Positions 36,101 through 40,922 are shown, numbered from the stretch's first letter. The stretch is 64,000 bases of DNA from Tridacna crocea (GCA_943736015.1 OX031070.1:42184173-42248172); one strand, 5' to 3'. Made by a program: numbers and translations. Notes: generated by a model not told the origin, from the letters alone.

Positions 36101-36748
36101 CCTTTTTCAAATTCCATTGCCAACTTCTCTTTTTTTCAACCCATAAATAAATCTTTTTATTTCCTTATAGTTGTAACATTTAATAGAGAAAACGTTGTAG
36201 GGAAAAAAGAAATTACTTAAAGTATTAAGCAGTTTCTCCTTTTCCTAAATTTTCCTAACAACAAAATGGAGAAATAAAGATTTCACTCTTATTTTTCCTT
36301 GGTGTAGTTCTAAACCCCACAACAAGTTTAATGGCCTAGGTGGGTTTTCTGAAATGTTGTTGTGCTTCGATTCTTTTGCAACATACCAATATCATTTTTT
36401 GACCTTCAGAAAAGATCTTTGGGTAGTTTAGTTTGTAATGGTGTTTAACTGGTTTCCAGCTTTTTCTACTTTTCCCACAGTGTTTTCAAAGGCTTTCTTT
36501 TTCAGGGTCGTTAAAAATCTGGATTGTGTGGCAAAGTATTAAGTGGTTCTTTACCAAAAGTGCTCAAACTATTTTGCTGAACCGAGCAAGAACAGGGGAA
36601 TACACTTTACATTTTAGTGTATAAATGGACATTATGGCCCACTTGTTTAGATATCCTCTAATTCTTGTTGTTTTACCTTTTAACAGATGGCCCCCGGCCC
36701 ACCTTGAGCATGTCAGACTTGAGAATGAATGGAGAGAGAACCAGCTAA
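5413..36748 (+). CDS. MYO1C: Class I unconventional myosin, myosin-Ic-like (5' part outside window)
   Basis: Actin-based motor that links membranes to the cytoskeleton. Exons: 5413-5611, 6636-6716, 7053-7232, 8320-8418, 10085-10201, 11411-11482, 12979-13098, 14762-14829, 15442-15547, 16389-16469, 17581-17718, 18792-18887, 19738-19818, 20785-21008, 22272-22385, 23478-23623, 24406-24490, 26053-26212, 27481-27564, 28105-28198, 28896-28963, 29738-29879, 30964-31034, 34035-34135, 35970-36073, 36687-36748. All junctions are GT-AG and in phase; together they encode 963 residues and a TAA stop. Order: P-loop, switch I, switch II, converter, three IQ motifs, TH1 tail with PH-like fold. Motifs such as [27 protein letters not shown] and FKGKKDSY match vertebrate MYO1C/MYO1H better than MYO1B or MYO1D (from memory of the families). 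Vertebrate MYO1C is ~1030-1060 residues, so only ~85-90 N-terminal residues are missing, in exons before position 1. I found none in 1-5412. Confidence 0.95.
5644..5870 (-). mobile_element. Family A TTAA element
   Basis: Starts 33 bp after the P-loop exon donor. Ends TTAACTCTTTGCC and GTAGAGTTAA. Confidence 0.85.
6324..6466 (-). mobile_element. Family B element, truncated
   Basis: CCCTTTACTCCATAGATACTC start and core GGTGAAATTGCTCATGACGA; the far terminus is missing. A degraded family A scrap is at 6783-6870. Confidence 0.75.
6636..6716 (+). CDS. MYO1C: MYO1C exon with switch I
   Basis: Encodes [20 protein letters not shown] and the following DIQFDFK, the switch I region (NDNSSRFGK) that contacts the nucleotide phosphates and Mg. 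It is 27 codons, phase 0 on both sides. Confidence 0.95.
7053..8418 (+). CDS. MYO1C: MYO1C motor, upper 50K (2 exons)
   Basis: Exons 7053-7232 and 8320-8418. The first encodes [20 protein letters not shown] and [12 protein letters not shown], the conserved HF/loop region following switch I. The second (from [18 protein letters not shown] to DFSQQEQK) is a variable surface segment. The intron between them carries several TTAA elements, including one that has lost the middle of its hairpin. Confidence 0.93.
7479..7681 (-). mobile_element. Family A element with hairpin centre deleted
   Basis: TTAACCCTTTACCACACAATC to GGTAAAGAGTTGA, but the core jumps from GTAGGAAAAG to CTCCTTTTCC: one hairpin arm tip and the loop are gone. 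A long-arm fragment (7440-7478) precedes it. Confidence 0.82.
7782..8011 (-). mobile_element. Family A TTAA element
   Basis: ATTACC-type ends, core GCTGGTAACCAGC intact. A core fragment lies at 7735-7781. Confidence 0.85.
8038..8265 (+). mobile_element. Family A TTAA element
   Basis: Left CATTACCAAACAAC, right TTTGGTAAAGAGTTAA. Ends 54 bp before the MYO1C exon at 8320. Confidence 0.85.
8470..8698 (+). mobile_element. Family A TTAA element
   Basis: 229 bp, TTAACTCTTCACCAAAC to TTGGGAAAGGGTTAA. Confidence 0.85.
8800..9029 (+). mobile_element. Family A TTAA element
   Basis: Left end blurred (CTTTTTACCAGACAACAAAC), right end GTTTGGTAAAGGGTTAA; core intact. Confidence 0.8.
9169..9397 (+). mobile_element. 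Family A TTAA element
   Basis: 229 bp, CATTACC/GGTAATG end pair, core GCTGGTTACCAGC. Confidence 0.88.
9500..9657. repeat. Palindromic foldback, ~158 bp
   Basis: Two arms (TTTCGGTGAAAGATCGAAAT and its near complement ending TCTTTCACCAAAA) meet at CACGAGTGGCACAGCCACGAG. A diverged relative is at 57549-57680. Confidence 0.8.
10085..11482 (+). CDS. MYO1C: MYO1C motor, relay/cardiomyopathy-loop side (2 exons)
   Basis: Exons 10085-10201 ([17 protein letters not shown]) and 11411-11482 ([18 protein letters not shown]...). The residue 16 before the DALAK motif of the next exon is a glutamate, codon 11477-11479. This is the TEDS position; an acidic residue, as in vertebrate MYO1C, implies that no heavy-chain phosphorylation is needed for activation (family knowledge). 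Confidence 0.9.
10234..10462 (+). mobile_element. Family A TTAA element
   Basis: Begins 33 bp after the exon donor at 10202. CATTACC/GGTAATG ends (right TSD TCAA). Confidence 0.87.
10468..10920 (+). mobile_element. TTTAGCTC...CTCTTGTT element
   Basis: TTTTTAGCTCCACTGGCCGAA start and ATGGCCTCTTGTT end, with a short internal duplication CCTAAGGCTAAGGCCTAAGG. This is a type I recall as frequent in bivalves; a second copy is at 19361. Confidence 0.6.
11016..11245 (-). mobile_element. Family A TTAA element
   Basis: CTAACTCTGTACCACACAATT to GGTAAAGAGTTAG; core partly decayed (GGTAACCACC). Confidence 0.8.
11843..12046. repeat. 204-bp foldback element
   Basis: Outer ends CCAGGGCCCGTATTCACCAA and TTGGTGAATACGGGCCCTGG are perfect complements. 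The centre GATTGGCTAAACCA...TGGTTTAGCCAATC is also a hairpin. Relative at 41633-41927. Confidence 0.85.
12108..12382. mobile_element. Family A variant with two long arms
   Basis: Left CATTACCAGACGACAAAATTT, right AGATTTTGTCATTTGGCAAAG; 275 bp rather than 229 because both arms are of the long type. A core fragment follows at 12416-12464. Confidence 0.8.
12465..12675 (+). mobile_element. tRNA-derived SINE
   Basis: A-box-like TGCTTGATTTAGTGCTAAAG and B-box-like GGGCTTGAGCCTC, then GCAAGACAGCTTAGTGCCA. A second copy with the same body is at 22787-23010. Confidence 0.65.
12676..12892 (+). mobile_element. Family A TTAA element
   Basis: Its left arm reads GATGACAAAATTAATGTGAC, which preserves the uninterrupted TTAA site seen filled in the copy at 38568. 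Confidence 0.82.
12979..13098 (+). CDS. MYO1C: MYO1C exon with DALAK motif
   Basis: Encodes [20 protein letters not shown] and on to the [10 protein letters not shown] helix. DALAK anchors the TEDS numbering. Forty codons, phase 0 at both ends, acceptor TTTACAG. Confidence 0.93.
13442..13669 (+). mobile_element. Family A TTAA element
   Basis: 228 bp; core shortened to GCTGGTTCCAGC. Confidence 0.85.
13815..13949 (+). mobile_element. Family A left arm, truncated
   Basis: Left arm only, running into the family C copy at 13946. Confidence 0.65.
13946..14173 (+). mobile_element. Family C TTAA element
   Basis: TTAACCCTTTCCCAAACAAC to GAGAAAGGGTTAA. Core GGAGAAATTGCTCGTTACGA is a mosaic of the A and B cores. 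Other copies: 16713, 24097, 61577. Confidence 0.85.
14224..14646. mobile_element. Two family A elements back to back
   Basis: 14224-14452 (+) and 14449-14646 (-) share the GTAA at 14449. The second has a shortened long arm. Confidence 0.8.
14762..15547 (+). CDS. MYO1C: MYO1C switch II and SH1-side helix (2 exons)
   Basis: Exon 14762-14829 encodes switch [15 protein letters not shown]. Exon 15442-15547 encodes [17 protein letters not shown] and [18 protein letters not shown]. The codon split over the junction reads TT|T, giving N-F-F-E-Q where nearly all myosins have N-S-F-E-Q. The splice sites (TT|GTAAGT and TTTTACTAG|T) are good, so the change appears real unless the base is a sequencing error. 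Confidence 0.9.
15644..16005. mobile_element. Family A element (-) plus right half of another (+)
   Basis: 15644-~15865 is a short-arm-first copy; 15880-16005 is core plus short arm ending GGTAATGGGTTAA. A badly decayed copy follows at 16191-16290. Confidence 0.75.
16389..18887 (+). CDS. MYO1C: MYO1C lower 50K domain (3 exons)
   Basis: Exons 16389-16469 ([19 protein letters not shown]), 17581-17718 ([19 protein letters not shown]) and 18792-18887 ([20 protein letters not shown]). They cover the lower 50K part of the actin-binding cleft. The strut-region sequence [13 protein letters not shown] is kept. The intron before the second exon holds a GGAT microsatellite; a TTAA element starts 17 bp after that exon's donor. 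Confidence 0.93.
16713..16940 (+). mobile_element. Family C TTAA element
   Basis: TTAATCCTTTCCCAAACAAC to TTTAGGAAAGGGTTAA; core GGAGAAATTGCTCTTAATGA. Confidence 0.85.
17430..17500. repeat. GGAT microsatellite
   Basis: About 17 GGAT/GGGT units in a MYO1C intron, 80 bp before the exon at 17581. Confidence 0.95.
17735..18012 (-). mobile_element. Family A element with internal duplication
   Basis: Starts 17 bp after the donor at 17719. A ~39-bp piece starting TTTTCTACCCTGCTGGAAAC is directly repeated (17849 and 17888), so the copy is longer than usual. Confidence 0.82.
18255..18483 (-). mobile_element. Family A TTAA element
   Basis: 229 bp, CATTACC/GGTAATG ends. Decayed relatives lie on both sides (18110-18254 and 18523-18745). 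Confidence 0.86.
18938..19030. repeat. Imperfect CAC/TAC trinucleotide microsatellite
   Basis: ACCACCACTACCACCACTTA followed by CTACTACATGTACTACTACT. Confidence 0.8.
19211..19360 (+). mobile_element. Family A left half, broken by an insertion
   Basis: The long arm and half core end at CTAGCTACCAGC, where the element at 19361 begins. Confidence 0.7.
19361..19648 (+). mobile_element. TTTTAGCTCACC...CTCTTGTT element
   Basis: Head hairpin TAGCTCACCTTAGCACAAAG...CTAAAGGTGAGCTA and tail AATGGCCCTCTTGTTT. The head resembles the unit of the 36-bp array at 25219. Confidence 0.65.
19738..21008 (+). CDS. MYO1C: MYO1C actin-binding loop and converter (2 exons)
   Basis: Exon 19738-19818 ([15 protein letters not shown]...KKRPDT) precedes loop 2. 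Exon 20785-21008 encodes [29 protein letters not shown] (SH1 region), [20 protein letters not shown] and ends at FLKR. The YVRCIKPN and RRAGFAYR motifs are myosin signatures. Confidence 0.95.
19848..20292 (+). mobile_element. Two diverged family A elements
   Basis: 19848-20061 and 20070-20292; both keep the arm order and a right TTAA but have mismatched cores. Confidence 0.65.
20541..20740 (+). mobile_element. Family A element missing the left half of its hairpin
   Basis: The long arm jumps directly to TTCCCAGCATTTTCTCC; the left core arm is deleted. Ends 45 bp before the exon at 20785. Confidence 0.8.
21067..21237 (+). repeat. CCCCCGCAAAACGA-type repeat with CTGT microsatellite
   Basis: Head ACCCCCGCAAAACGAATG, then nine CTGT units, then GTCACATTCCGTGACAGCTC. 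It starts 59 bp after a MYO1C donor and creates open frames rich in C-L-S-V that are not genes. Confidence 0.8.
21461..21908 (-). mobile_element. Two family A elements in tandem
   Basis: 21461-21683 (diverged) and 21680-21908 share TTAA at 21680. Confidence 0.8.
22150..22240 (-). mobile_element. tRNA-like SINE head
   Basis: On the - strand: TTCAGTAGGTAGAGCG (A box) and GCGGGTTCGAATCCCCGG (B box) with a partly paired acceptor. Probably a SINE with body 21960-22149, ending 32 bp before the exon at 22272. Confidence 0.65.
22272..24490 (+). CDS. MYO1C: MYO1C converter end and IQ motifs 1-2 (3 exons)
   Basis: Exons 22272-22385 ([19 protein letters not shown]...), 23478-23623 ([18 protein letters not shown], then IQ1 around [15 protein letters not shown]) and 24406-24490 (IQ2 around [20 protein letters not shown], with the start of IQ3, AARVIRK). 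The IQ motifs bind calmodulin light chains. Three IQ motifs match the MYO1C neck. Confidence 0.93.
22640..22772 (-). mobile_element. Family A short arm and core, truncated
   Basis: Short arm plus core GCTGTTGGCCAGC; cut off before the SINE at 22787. Decayed core scraps lie at 22418-22530 and 22565-22640. Confidence 0.65.
22787..23010 (+). mobile_element. tRNA-derived SINE
   Basis: TGGCTTGATGATAAAGTGTAGG (A box) and AGTTTGAGCCTC (B box); the body GGGCAAGACAGCTCAGAGCC is shared with 12465. Confidence 0.68.
23011..23234 (-). mobile_element. Family A TTAA element
   Basis: TTAACCCATTACC to GTAATGAGTTAA; shares TTAA with the family B copy that follows. Confidence 0.86.
23231..23459 (+). mobile_element. 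Family B TTAA element
   Basis: 229 bp; ends 19 bp before the MYO1C exon at 23478. Core GGTGAAATTGCTTGTCACGA. Confidence 0.87.
23663..23892 (-). mobile_element. Family A TTAA element
   Basis: TTAGCCTTTTCCCAAACAAT to GTAAAGGGTTAA. A decayed copy follows at 24000-24096. Confidence 0.85.
24097..24334 (-). mobile_element. Family C TTAA element
   Basis: TTAACTCTTTCCCAAAC to TTTGGGAAAGGGTTAA; core GGAGAAATTGCCCGTAGTGA is mildly decayed. Confidence 0.82.
24570..24798 (-). mobile_element. Family B element between two family A pieces
   Basis: Left neighbour 24536-24569 is a family A left end; right neighbour 24795-24920 is a family A left arm sharing TTAA. Core intact. Confidence 0.83.
25219..25506. 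repeat. 36-bp tandem array, 8 units
   Basis: The unit contains TTAGCTCACCTGAGTATCGA. Units differ at one base (CATAG or CAAAG), in the order T,A,T,A,T,A,T,T, so expansion was probably by 72-bp pairs. Confidence 0.95.
25577..25806 (+). mobile_element. Family A TTAA element
   Basis: CATTACC/GGTAATG ends, perfect core. A diverged copy follows at 25828-26020. Confidence 0.87.
26053..28963 (+). CDS. MYO1C: MYO1C TH1 tail, proximal (4 exons)
   Basis: Exons 26053-26212 (from [19 protein letters not shown] to [11 protein letters not shown]), 27481-27564, 28105-28198 ([18 protein letters not shown]) and 28896-28963. The FKGKKD(N/S)Y segment is diagnostic of the class I TH1 tail. Donor GTCTGT at 26213 is weak but usable. 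Confidence 0.9.
26213..26640 (+). other. MYO1C intron, no clear element
   Basis: AT-rich intron sequence with an A-run near 26515. I recognise nothing here. Confidence 0.5.
26641..26870 (+). mobile_element. Family A TTAA element
   Basis: GTAACTCTTTACC to GTTTAAGAGTTAA; core intact. Confidence 0.85.
27650..28042 (+). repeat. Three diverged ~125-bp tandem monomers ending CTCTTGTT
   Basis: Each monomer has GAGGCC(A/T)(C/A)ATTTTC, a GTCA(G/A)A segment and GTTTG(T/A)(C/A)TTG. The end ATGGCCCTCTTGTTG places it in the CTCTTGTT class. It lies between MYO1C exons. Confidence 0.6.
28199..28895 (+). other. MYO1C intron with one small repeat fragment
   Basis: Only a family A short-arm end (CTCGGGATTGTGTGGTAAAG, ~28734) is recognisable; the rest is unremarkable. 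Confidence 0.5.
28988..29217 (-). mobile_element. Family A TTAA element
   Basis: 230 bp; the left terminal motif is slightly scrambled (CCCTTTTAAAGTTTACC). Confidence 0.82.
29402..29629 (+). mobile_element. Family A TTAA element
   Basis: TTAATCCTTTACC to GGTAAAGGGTTAA; core intact. Confidence 0.86.
29738..36748 (+). CDS. MYO1C: MYO1C TH1 tail with PH-like phosphoinositide site (5 exons)
   Basis: Exons 29738-29879, 30964-31034, 34035-34135, 35970-36073, 36687-36748. [17 protein letters not shown] holds the Lys and the Arg 11 residues later that correspond to the pair known to bind PIP2 in vertebrate MYO1C (K892/R903). [17 protein letters not shown] and [11 protein letters not shown] follow, as in the family. 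The last exon begins DGPRPTL and ends MNGERTS at TAA 36746-36748, about a dozen residues longer than the vertebrate end. The final exon is assigned by acceptor TTTTAACAG, phase and the PR motif, so it is slightly less certain than the others. Confidence 0.88.
30285..30548. mobile_element. Family A variant with two long arms
   Basis: 264 bp, TTAACTCTTTACCAAACGAC to TTTTTGGTAAAGAGTTAA. A left-arm fragment precedes it at 30200-30284. Confidence 0.8.
30642..30870 (+). mobile_element. Family A TTAA element
   Basis: 229 bp; ends 94 bp before the exon at 30964. Confidence 0.86.
31114..31346 (-). mobile_element. Family A TTAA element
   Basis: TTAACCCTTTACCATACAGTG to GGTAAAGGGTTAA; starts 80 bp after the exon donor. 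Confidence 0.85.
31525..31710 (+). mobile_element. tRNA-derived SINE
   Basis: AACACAGTCGGTAGCATACA (A box) and GTGGGTTTGAATCC (B box), then TTGGCCGAC and AAAGCAGCCAGTGGCTTGGA, a tail shared with the SINE at 60988. Confidence 0.68.
31717..32020. mobile_element. Family A left fragment (+) and full element (-)
   Basis: 31717-31790 is a left end only; 31792-32020 is complete, with core GCTGGTAGTCAGC. Confidence 0.8.
32021..32593 (+). other. MYO1C intron without recognised elements
   Basis: AT-rich sequence; I see no conserved coding or repeat signal. Confidence 0.5.
32594..32859 (+). mobile_element. Family A TTAA element with small insertion
   Basis: The long arm carries ~37 extra bp (around 32625-32660) that partly repeat its own start. 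Confidence 0.78.
33192..33419 (-). mobile_element. Family B TTAA element
   Basis: TTAACCCTTTTCTCCATAG to GGGGTAAAGGGTTAG; core GGTGAAATTGCTCGTGACAA. Confidence 0.86.
33546..34004. mobile_element. Diverged family A copy followed by an intact one
   Basis: 33546-33772 (+) is strongly mutated. 33771-34004 (-) is intact with CCCTTTCC/GAGAAAGGG ends and stops 30 bp before the exon at 34035. Confidence 0.8.
34178..34386 (+). mobile_element. Family A element, left end lost
   Basis: Right end GGTAAGGGGTTAA; core with GAAAACGCTGGTAACCAGC. Confidence 0.76.
34405..35950 (+). mobile_element. Element with ACGCCCGTC ends carrying a 156-bp satellite
   Basis: Left end TATACGCCCGTCGAAGACGG, right end GACGGGCGTATCTTGCGACA and CCGCTCTTGTT. 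Inside are nine 156-157-bp monomers starting with TTGTCCGGAG at 34486, 34642, 34799, 34955, 35111, 35267, 35423, 35579 and 35735, plus a partial one at 35874. The right end is ~20 bp from the acceptor of the MYO1C exon at 35970. Confidence 0.9.
36180..36541. mobile_element. Family A fragments
   Basis: 36180-36265 is a decayed core; 36443-36541 is a right half ending TGTGTGGCAAAGTATTAAG. Confidence 0.6.
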
Positions 36749-37012
36749 AGATCTGAGGGAAAACTTTACAACAGAAGCTGTATTTGCCAAACATTCTTGA
36801 CACACCACTATAGTACTATCAGAGATCAAACAATTGATAAGTTGGGATAGTGTGGTAAAGAGTCAACAAAACATTCCGAGAAAAGGGGAAATTGCTGATA
36901 GAATTTGGATCAGTCTAAGATTTTTGTTGTGTGGTTAAGAGTTAAGTCCAAATTAAATTACCAGTGTTATTGTTAAAGGAGACCACTCCTTCATGCATGG
37001 CTTCATCCTGGT
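36749..37012 (+). other. MYO1C 3' flank
   Basis: Follows the stop codon; includes scrambled family A pieces (36838-36944). No AATAAA here; the first good AATAAA downstream is 37493-37498. Confidence 0.5.
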
Positions 37013-37241
37013 TTAACTCACTACCAAACAACAATATTTTAGGCTTGTCCGAATCGAAAACATTTGCAGAGGACAAAATAAAAGTGACTGAAAACTTGAA
37101 ATTTGTTTTGTGAAGAGTAGAAAACATTGTGGGAAAAGGAGAAAATGCTGGTCACCAGCATTTTCTCCTTTTCCCACAATGTTTTCTAAAAGCTTCTTTC
37201 TCAGGGTCGTCAAAAGTAGGGATTGTGAGGTAATGGGTTAA
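37013..37241 (+). mobile_element. Family A TTAA element
   Basis: 229 bp, perfect core, CACTACC/GGTAATG ends. Confidence 0.87.
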
Positions 37242-37267
37242 ATACAATACCTAACAATTGCAATAGG

Positions 37268-37500
37268 GAGAATTCCCTTTGGCTCAGTGGTTATGGTGTT
37301 GGCCTTTTGTCCTGGCATTCTAGGCTCAAATCCTGCCTGGTCTCTTTATTTCTGCCATTCACTTGTTCATTTGTTTCTTTGTTACGGACTTTGTAAGACT
37401 GTTGTAAGGGAAAAGTACCATGCCCAGAGAAACTTTGACTACTATGGGCTCAAGGGTGAAACTCGCTTTGAATACCAATTTTATGCCTTTTAAATAAATT
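37268..37500 (+). mobile_element. tRNA-derived SINE
   Basis: TTGGCTCAGTGGTTATGG is an A box and GGCTCAAATCCTGCC a B box. The body ends near AATAAA (37493). A fragment in reverse is at 9405-9440. Confidence 0.68.
37493..37498 (+). terminator. Candidate polyadenylation signal for MYO1C
   Basis: AATAAA 745 bp past the stop codon. It lies in a SINE tail, so it may be fortuitous. Confidence 0.3.
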
Positions 37501-37609
37501 CTGTGATTAAGTGTTATCTCTGTTTCTGCAAGTGCCTCTGTCTGTGCAAAGGTGTTTTCAATACTACAGTTAAGTTTGGATGAATTTTGATCCAAGCGAT
37601 ATGTAACTC

Positions 37610-37920
37610 TAAACCCTTTACCAAGTGATTTGTAGTTTTGACGACCTTTAGGTTAAAGGCTTTTGAAAACATTGTGGAAAAAGAAGAAAATGCTGGTAAC
37701 GTTTTCTACCCTTTTTAAGATACATGTCATTGAAAACATTGTGGGAAAAGGGAAAAGGTAACCAGCATTTTCTCCTTTCCCAACTATGTTTTCAACTCTT
37801 TCTAAGATGCATGTCATCTGATTGTGGCTAAAATGATCAGATTGTCTTCAAGGGAAAATTAAAAGAGGTGAGGTAAAAAGGAGAAAATGCTGGTAACTAG
37901 CATTTTCTCTTTTTATACGC
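37610..37920. mobile_element. Rearranged family A pieces
   Basis: Short arm, then two partial cores (37670 and 37735), then a third core at 37865-37920. The hairpin has apparently been broken and duplicated. Confidence 0.65.
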
Positions 37921-38484
37921 GCCTGAAAGGTCATATTACATTATGGCCTATTGTCCTTCAGTAAGCAATTTCTTGTACATGCAACTCCACCCAAAGAATT
38001 CATTGGAATAAGTTCAAACTTACCACAATGAATCTCTATGATGTCTCGTTGTGCATGCGACTTTTAGAATTTGAATATCTGCAGGCGTTTTAAATTTTAA
38101 CCCATTTCACTGACTAGCCCTTTGGGCATATATGCCCAGCTTTGCGAAGCCCATTCCCAACATTTTATTCAAAGGCTGTCCATCTCAAGGTCGTCAAAGT
38201 ATGGGACCCTTCAGTTTTGAAAAGGGTGAAAGCTGTCATATGCATGGGATTATAAAGTGATATTTGTATAGAGAAGGGTTAAAATTTTGACTGTATTTTT
38301 TACATTGTATGTCTCTGTTTTGAATGGTGATGTCATTTTGTGAATCTGTTGATATTTGGTAAAGGTGCTCTCTAAATCTTATTTATTTTGTATTGTTTAT
38401 GTACATAGTATTTACATGATATTGATATTTTCATTTGTCTTGGTCTGATTTTTTTCCAATTATTTTCTTTGACATTGATGTCGT
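37921..38484. other. Intergenic sequence between convergent genes
   Basis: One weak short-arm fragment (38150-38235). Otherwise nothing recognised. Confidence 0.5.
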
Positions 38485-38567
38485 GTAACTCGTTACCAAA
38501 CAAAAAAATGATAGACTTGTCCAAACTCAAAGCTTTTTCCGCACAACAGATGAGATAGGATTTGTCT

Positions 38568-39020
38568 TTAACTCTTTACCAGACAACAAAGTTGTTAACT
38601 GGTCCAAATTGAGAGCAATTGCAGACAACGAAATTAACCCTTTACCAAACAATCCCTGTTTTTTATGACCTGAGATAGAAGCCTTTTGAAAACATTGTGG
38701 GAAAAGGAGAAAATGCTGGTAACCAGCATTTTCTCCTTTTCCCATGATGTTTTCTACCCTGCTTGAAACAAATTTCAATTTTTGAGTTACGTTCATTTTG
38801 TCGTCTGCAAGTACTTTCAACTTGGACTAGTCTAAATTTTTGTTGTTTGGGAAACAGTTAATGTGACTCAAAAATTGAAATTTGTTTTGATTAGGGTAGA
38901 AAGCAGTGTGGGAAAAGGAGAAAATGCTGGTTACCAGCATTTTCTCCTTTTCCTACTATGTTTTCATAAGCTTTCTTTCTTATGGTCATTAAAAGTTGGG
39001 ATTGTGTGGTAAAGAGTTAA
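38568..39020 (+). mobile_element. Family A element split by another family A insertion
   Basis: Left part 38568-38637, insert 38634-38861, right part from 38858 to TTAA 39017-39020. Removing the insert and one TTAA restores ACGAAATTAATGTGACTC, matching the uninterrupted copy at 12676. Confidence 0.9.
38634..38861 (-). mobile_element. Family A TTAA element nested in family A
   Basis: 228 bp including both TTAA copies; CCCTTTACC and TTTGGGAAACAG ends. Confidence 0.9.
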
Positions 39021-39153
39021 AAAGGAAAAAGGAAAACACGGTGGAAAGAAGAGAAAATGCTAGTTACCTGCATGTTCTCCAATTTTACAACAATATTTTC
39101 ATAACCTGTATACAAGACTTTCAAAATTTAAGGATTGTTTGGGAAAGGGTTTA
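39020..39153 (+). mobile_element. Family A right half
   Basis: Diverged core and GTTTGGGAAAGGGTTTAA end. Confidence 0.65.
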
Positions 39154-39364
39154 ATGCATTGGTACATTTTAAATTATCATTGCAGAAGGAAAAAGTACTT
39201 GGAGGAAGCAATTTCTCCTTTAACCGATATGATTTTTCCATCTTATTTTTTGTGTATATATAAAATGGTCTGCCATCATACCAACAATACAATTAAAGTT
39301 GTCTGCTGGGAGAATGTGTTTAAGGACCAAGCTGACTAAAATGAGTGCTGTTGTTTCGGAACAA

Positions 39365-39534
39365 ATGAGCAATGCTCTGTGAAAAGGGGGTTTAATGAAA
39401 CGGCGAAAAGTAGCAGCCCATGTCGGCTTGGGCAGTCCGTGCAGGCTGATATGAGCAGAAACTTTTCACTATTGTTCGATTTTTCTGAATCTCCGGGACC
39501 CAGTCGACCTCATTTATAGCGAAGTTGGTTGTTA
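39365..39534. repeat. GCTCTGTGAAAAGGGGGTTT repeat fragment
   Basis: A bivalve-type small repeat: GCTCTGTGAAAAGG, TTTAATG and GTGCAGGCTGATATGAGCAG. Related pieces are at 14880-15005, 15250-15290, 16498-16640, 39870-39915, 56575-56600 and 63815-63905. Confidence 0.55.
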
Positions 39535-39841
39535 AACTAGAGCTGTCACTGAATGTGACTTAATACCCCAGCCAGCGCTTTAACAGAAAAAAGTGTCATC
39601 TTCAAGGGGAGATAATTCCTCAATCTGTAACACTTGGCATTTGAAAATTGCACATTACAAATCTTCATTATATGCAAATGAATGATATATGTGCAAAGTT
39701 TTGATACAATTGATGGAAAACTGTATGAGGAGTTTACGACACAAAATTTCTAGTATTTTGTTACGCAGACGGACACGCGAACAGACACATGGTCTGACAG
39801 GCTGATTGCAGTATACCCACGAAAACATTGCGGGGGTATAA
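39535..39841 (-). repeat. CCCCCGCAAAACGA-type repeat, full length
   Basis: Reverse orientation: starts AACTAGAGCTGTCACTGAAT and ends AAACATTGCGGGGGTATA, ~307 bp. Confidence 0.82.
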
Positions 39842-40049
39842 AAATGTGACTAATATGGAGCCATAAGTATGTTATCGCGTGCATTAAGCCCCCTTTTGCC
39901 AGAGCATGGCCCAAGTACATTTTTGCTTTCAAATAATTGGGTCTTCATGTTGTCTTTTGTTATAACTATTGAGAGAAATGTCTATATGAAATAAAATCTA
40001 GTCAGAATGAACAGTGTTGATTTATTATTATTATTGCAAACTTTCATTG

Positions 40050-40681
40050 TTAAAATCCTCACCAAGACAACAGTATGTTAGACTTGCAAAGATTAAAAGC
40101 CTAATCAAACTACAAATCAAATGTGTCTCAAATAATGAAGTTTGTTTGTGATAGGGAAGCAAACATTGAGGGAAAAGGAGAAAATTCATTATCTCCTTTT
40201 CCCACAATGGTTTCAAGTTGAAGAGCTTTCCTCGCCAAAGTATTTAAATTCGAAATTGTGTGGGAAAGTTAAATTAAACCACCTACCAATCTGTCAAATA
40301 TTTTGCACTCGAGGTTTGATAGGGTAGACAACATTGAGGGAAAAGGAGAAAATGCTGGTTACCAGCATTTTCTTCTTTTCCCGTAATGTTTTCAAGTTCA
40401 AGAACCTTCCTCCTCCAGGTGGTTGAAACTCTGGATTGTGTGGAAACGGATTAGCTCTTTACCAAATGACAAATTTTTGAACTGGACCAAATTCAAAGCA
40501 TCTGCAGACAACAAATTAAATCTTGGTAAATCTTGATGATTTCTAATTTTGATAGGGTAGAAAATATTGTGGAAAAAGGAGAAAATGCTGGTTACCAGCA
40601 TTTTCTCCTTTTCCCATAATGTTTTCTATAGGCTTCTTTCTCAGAGTCTTTAAAAGGCAGGATTTTTTGCTAAAGGGTTAA
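40050..40681 (+). mobile_element. Three consecutive family A elements
   Basis: 40050-40272 (diverged, shortened core), 40285-40454 (left-truncated) and 40451-40681 (complete; shares TTAG with the previous one). They lie just past the UFD1 stop. Confidence 0.78.
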
Positions 40682-40853
40682 ATTGCACTACCAACCAATT
40701 CAATAGGTTGTTCATTTTGCACTCATTGTCTAGATAAATAACGGCACATTTTAACCTTGAGGTTTTCATTTGCTGTATATCACTGGTTTATAGAACACAC
40801 AGTCACAAATGAAACAAAAGTAACTGAACAATATCAATAACGGGATCATCCTC

Positions 40854-40922
40854 TCATCTCCTTCCTCTCGGTTTACGTAAACTCTGCCCCGACCCAGAGA
40901 ATGCCTCAAATGCATCTTTTTC
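40854..40922 (-). CDS. UFD1: UFD1 last exon, SHP box 2 and stop
   Basis: Encodes [20 protein letters not shown], two arginines and TGA (40856-40854). The FSGSG box and basic C-terminus match human FSGEGQSLRKK. The preceding exon, 42109-42028 ([20 protein letters not shown]...), joins it in phase 0. Confidence 0.92.
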   Translation of the reverse strand, partial: EKDAFEAFSGSGQSLRKPRGRR

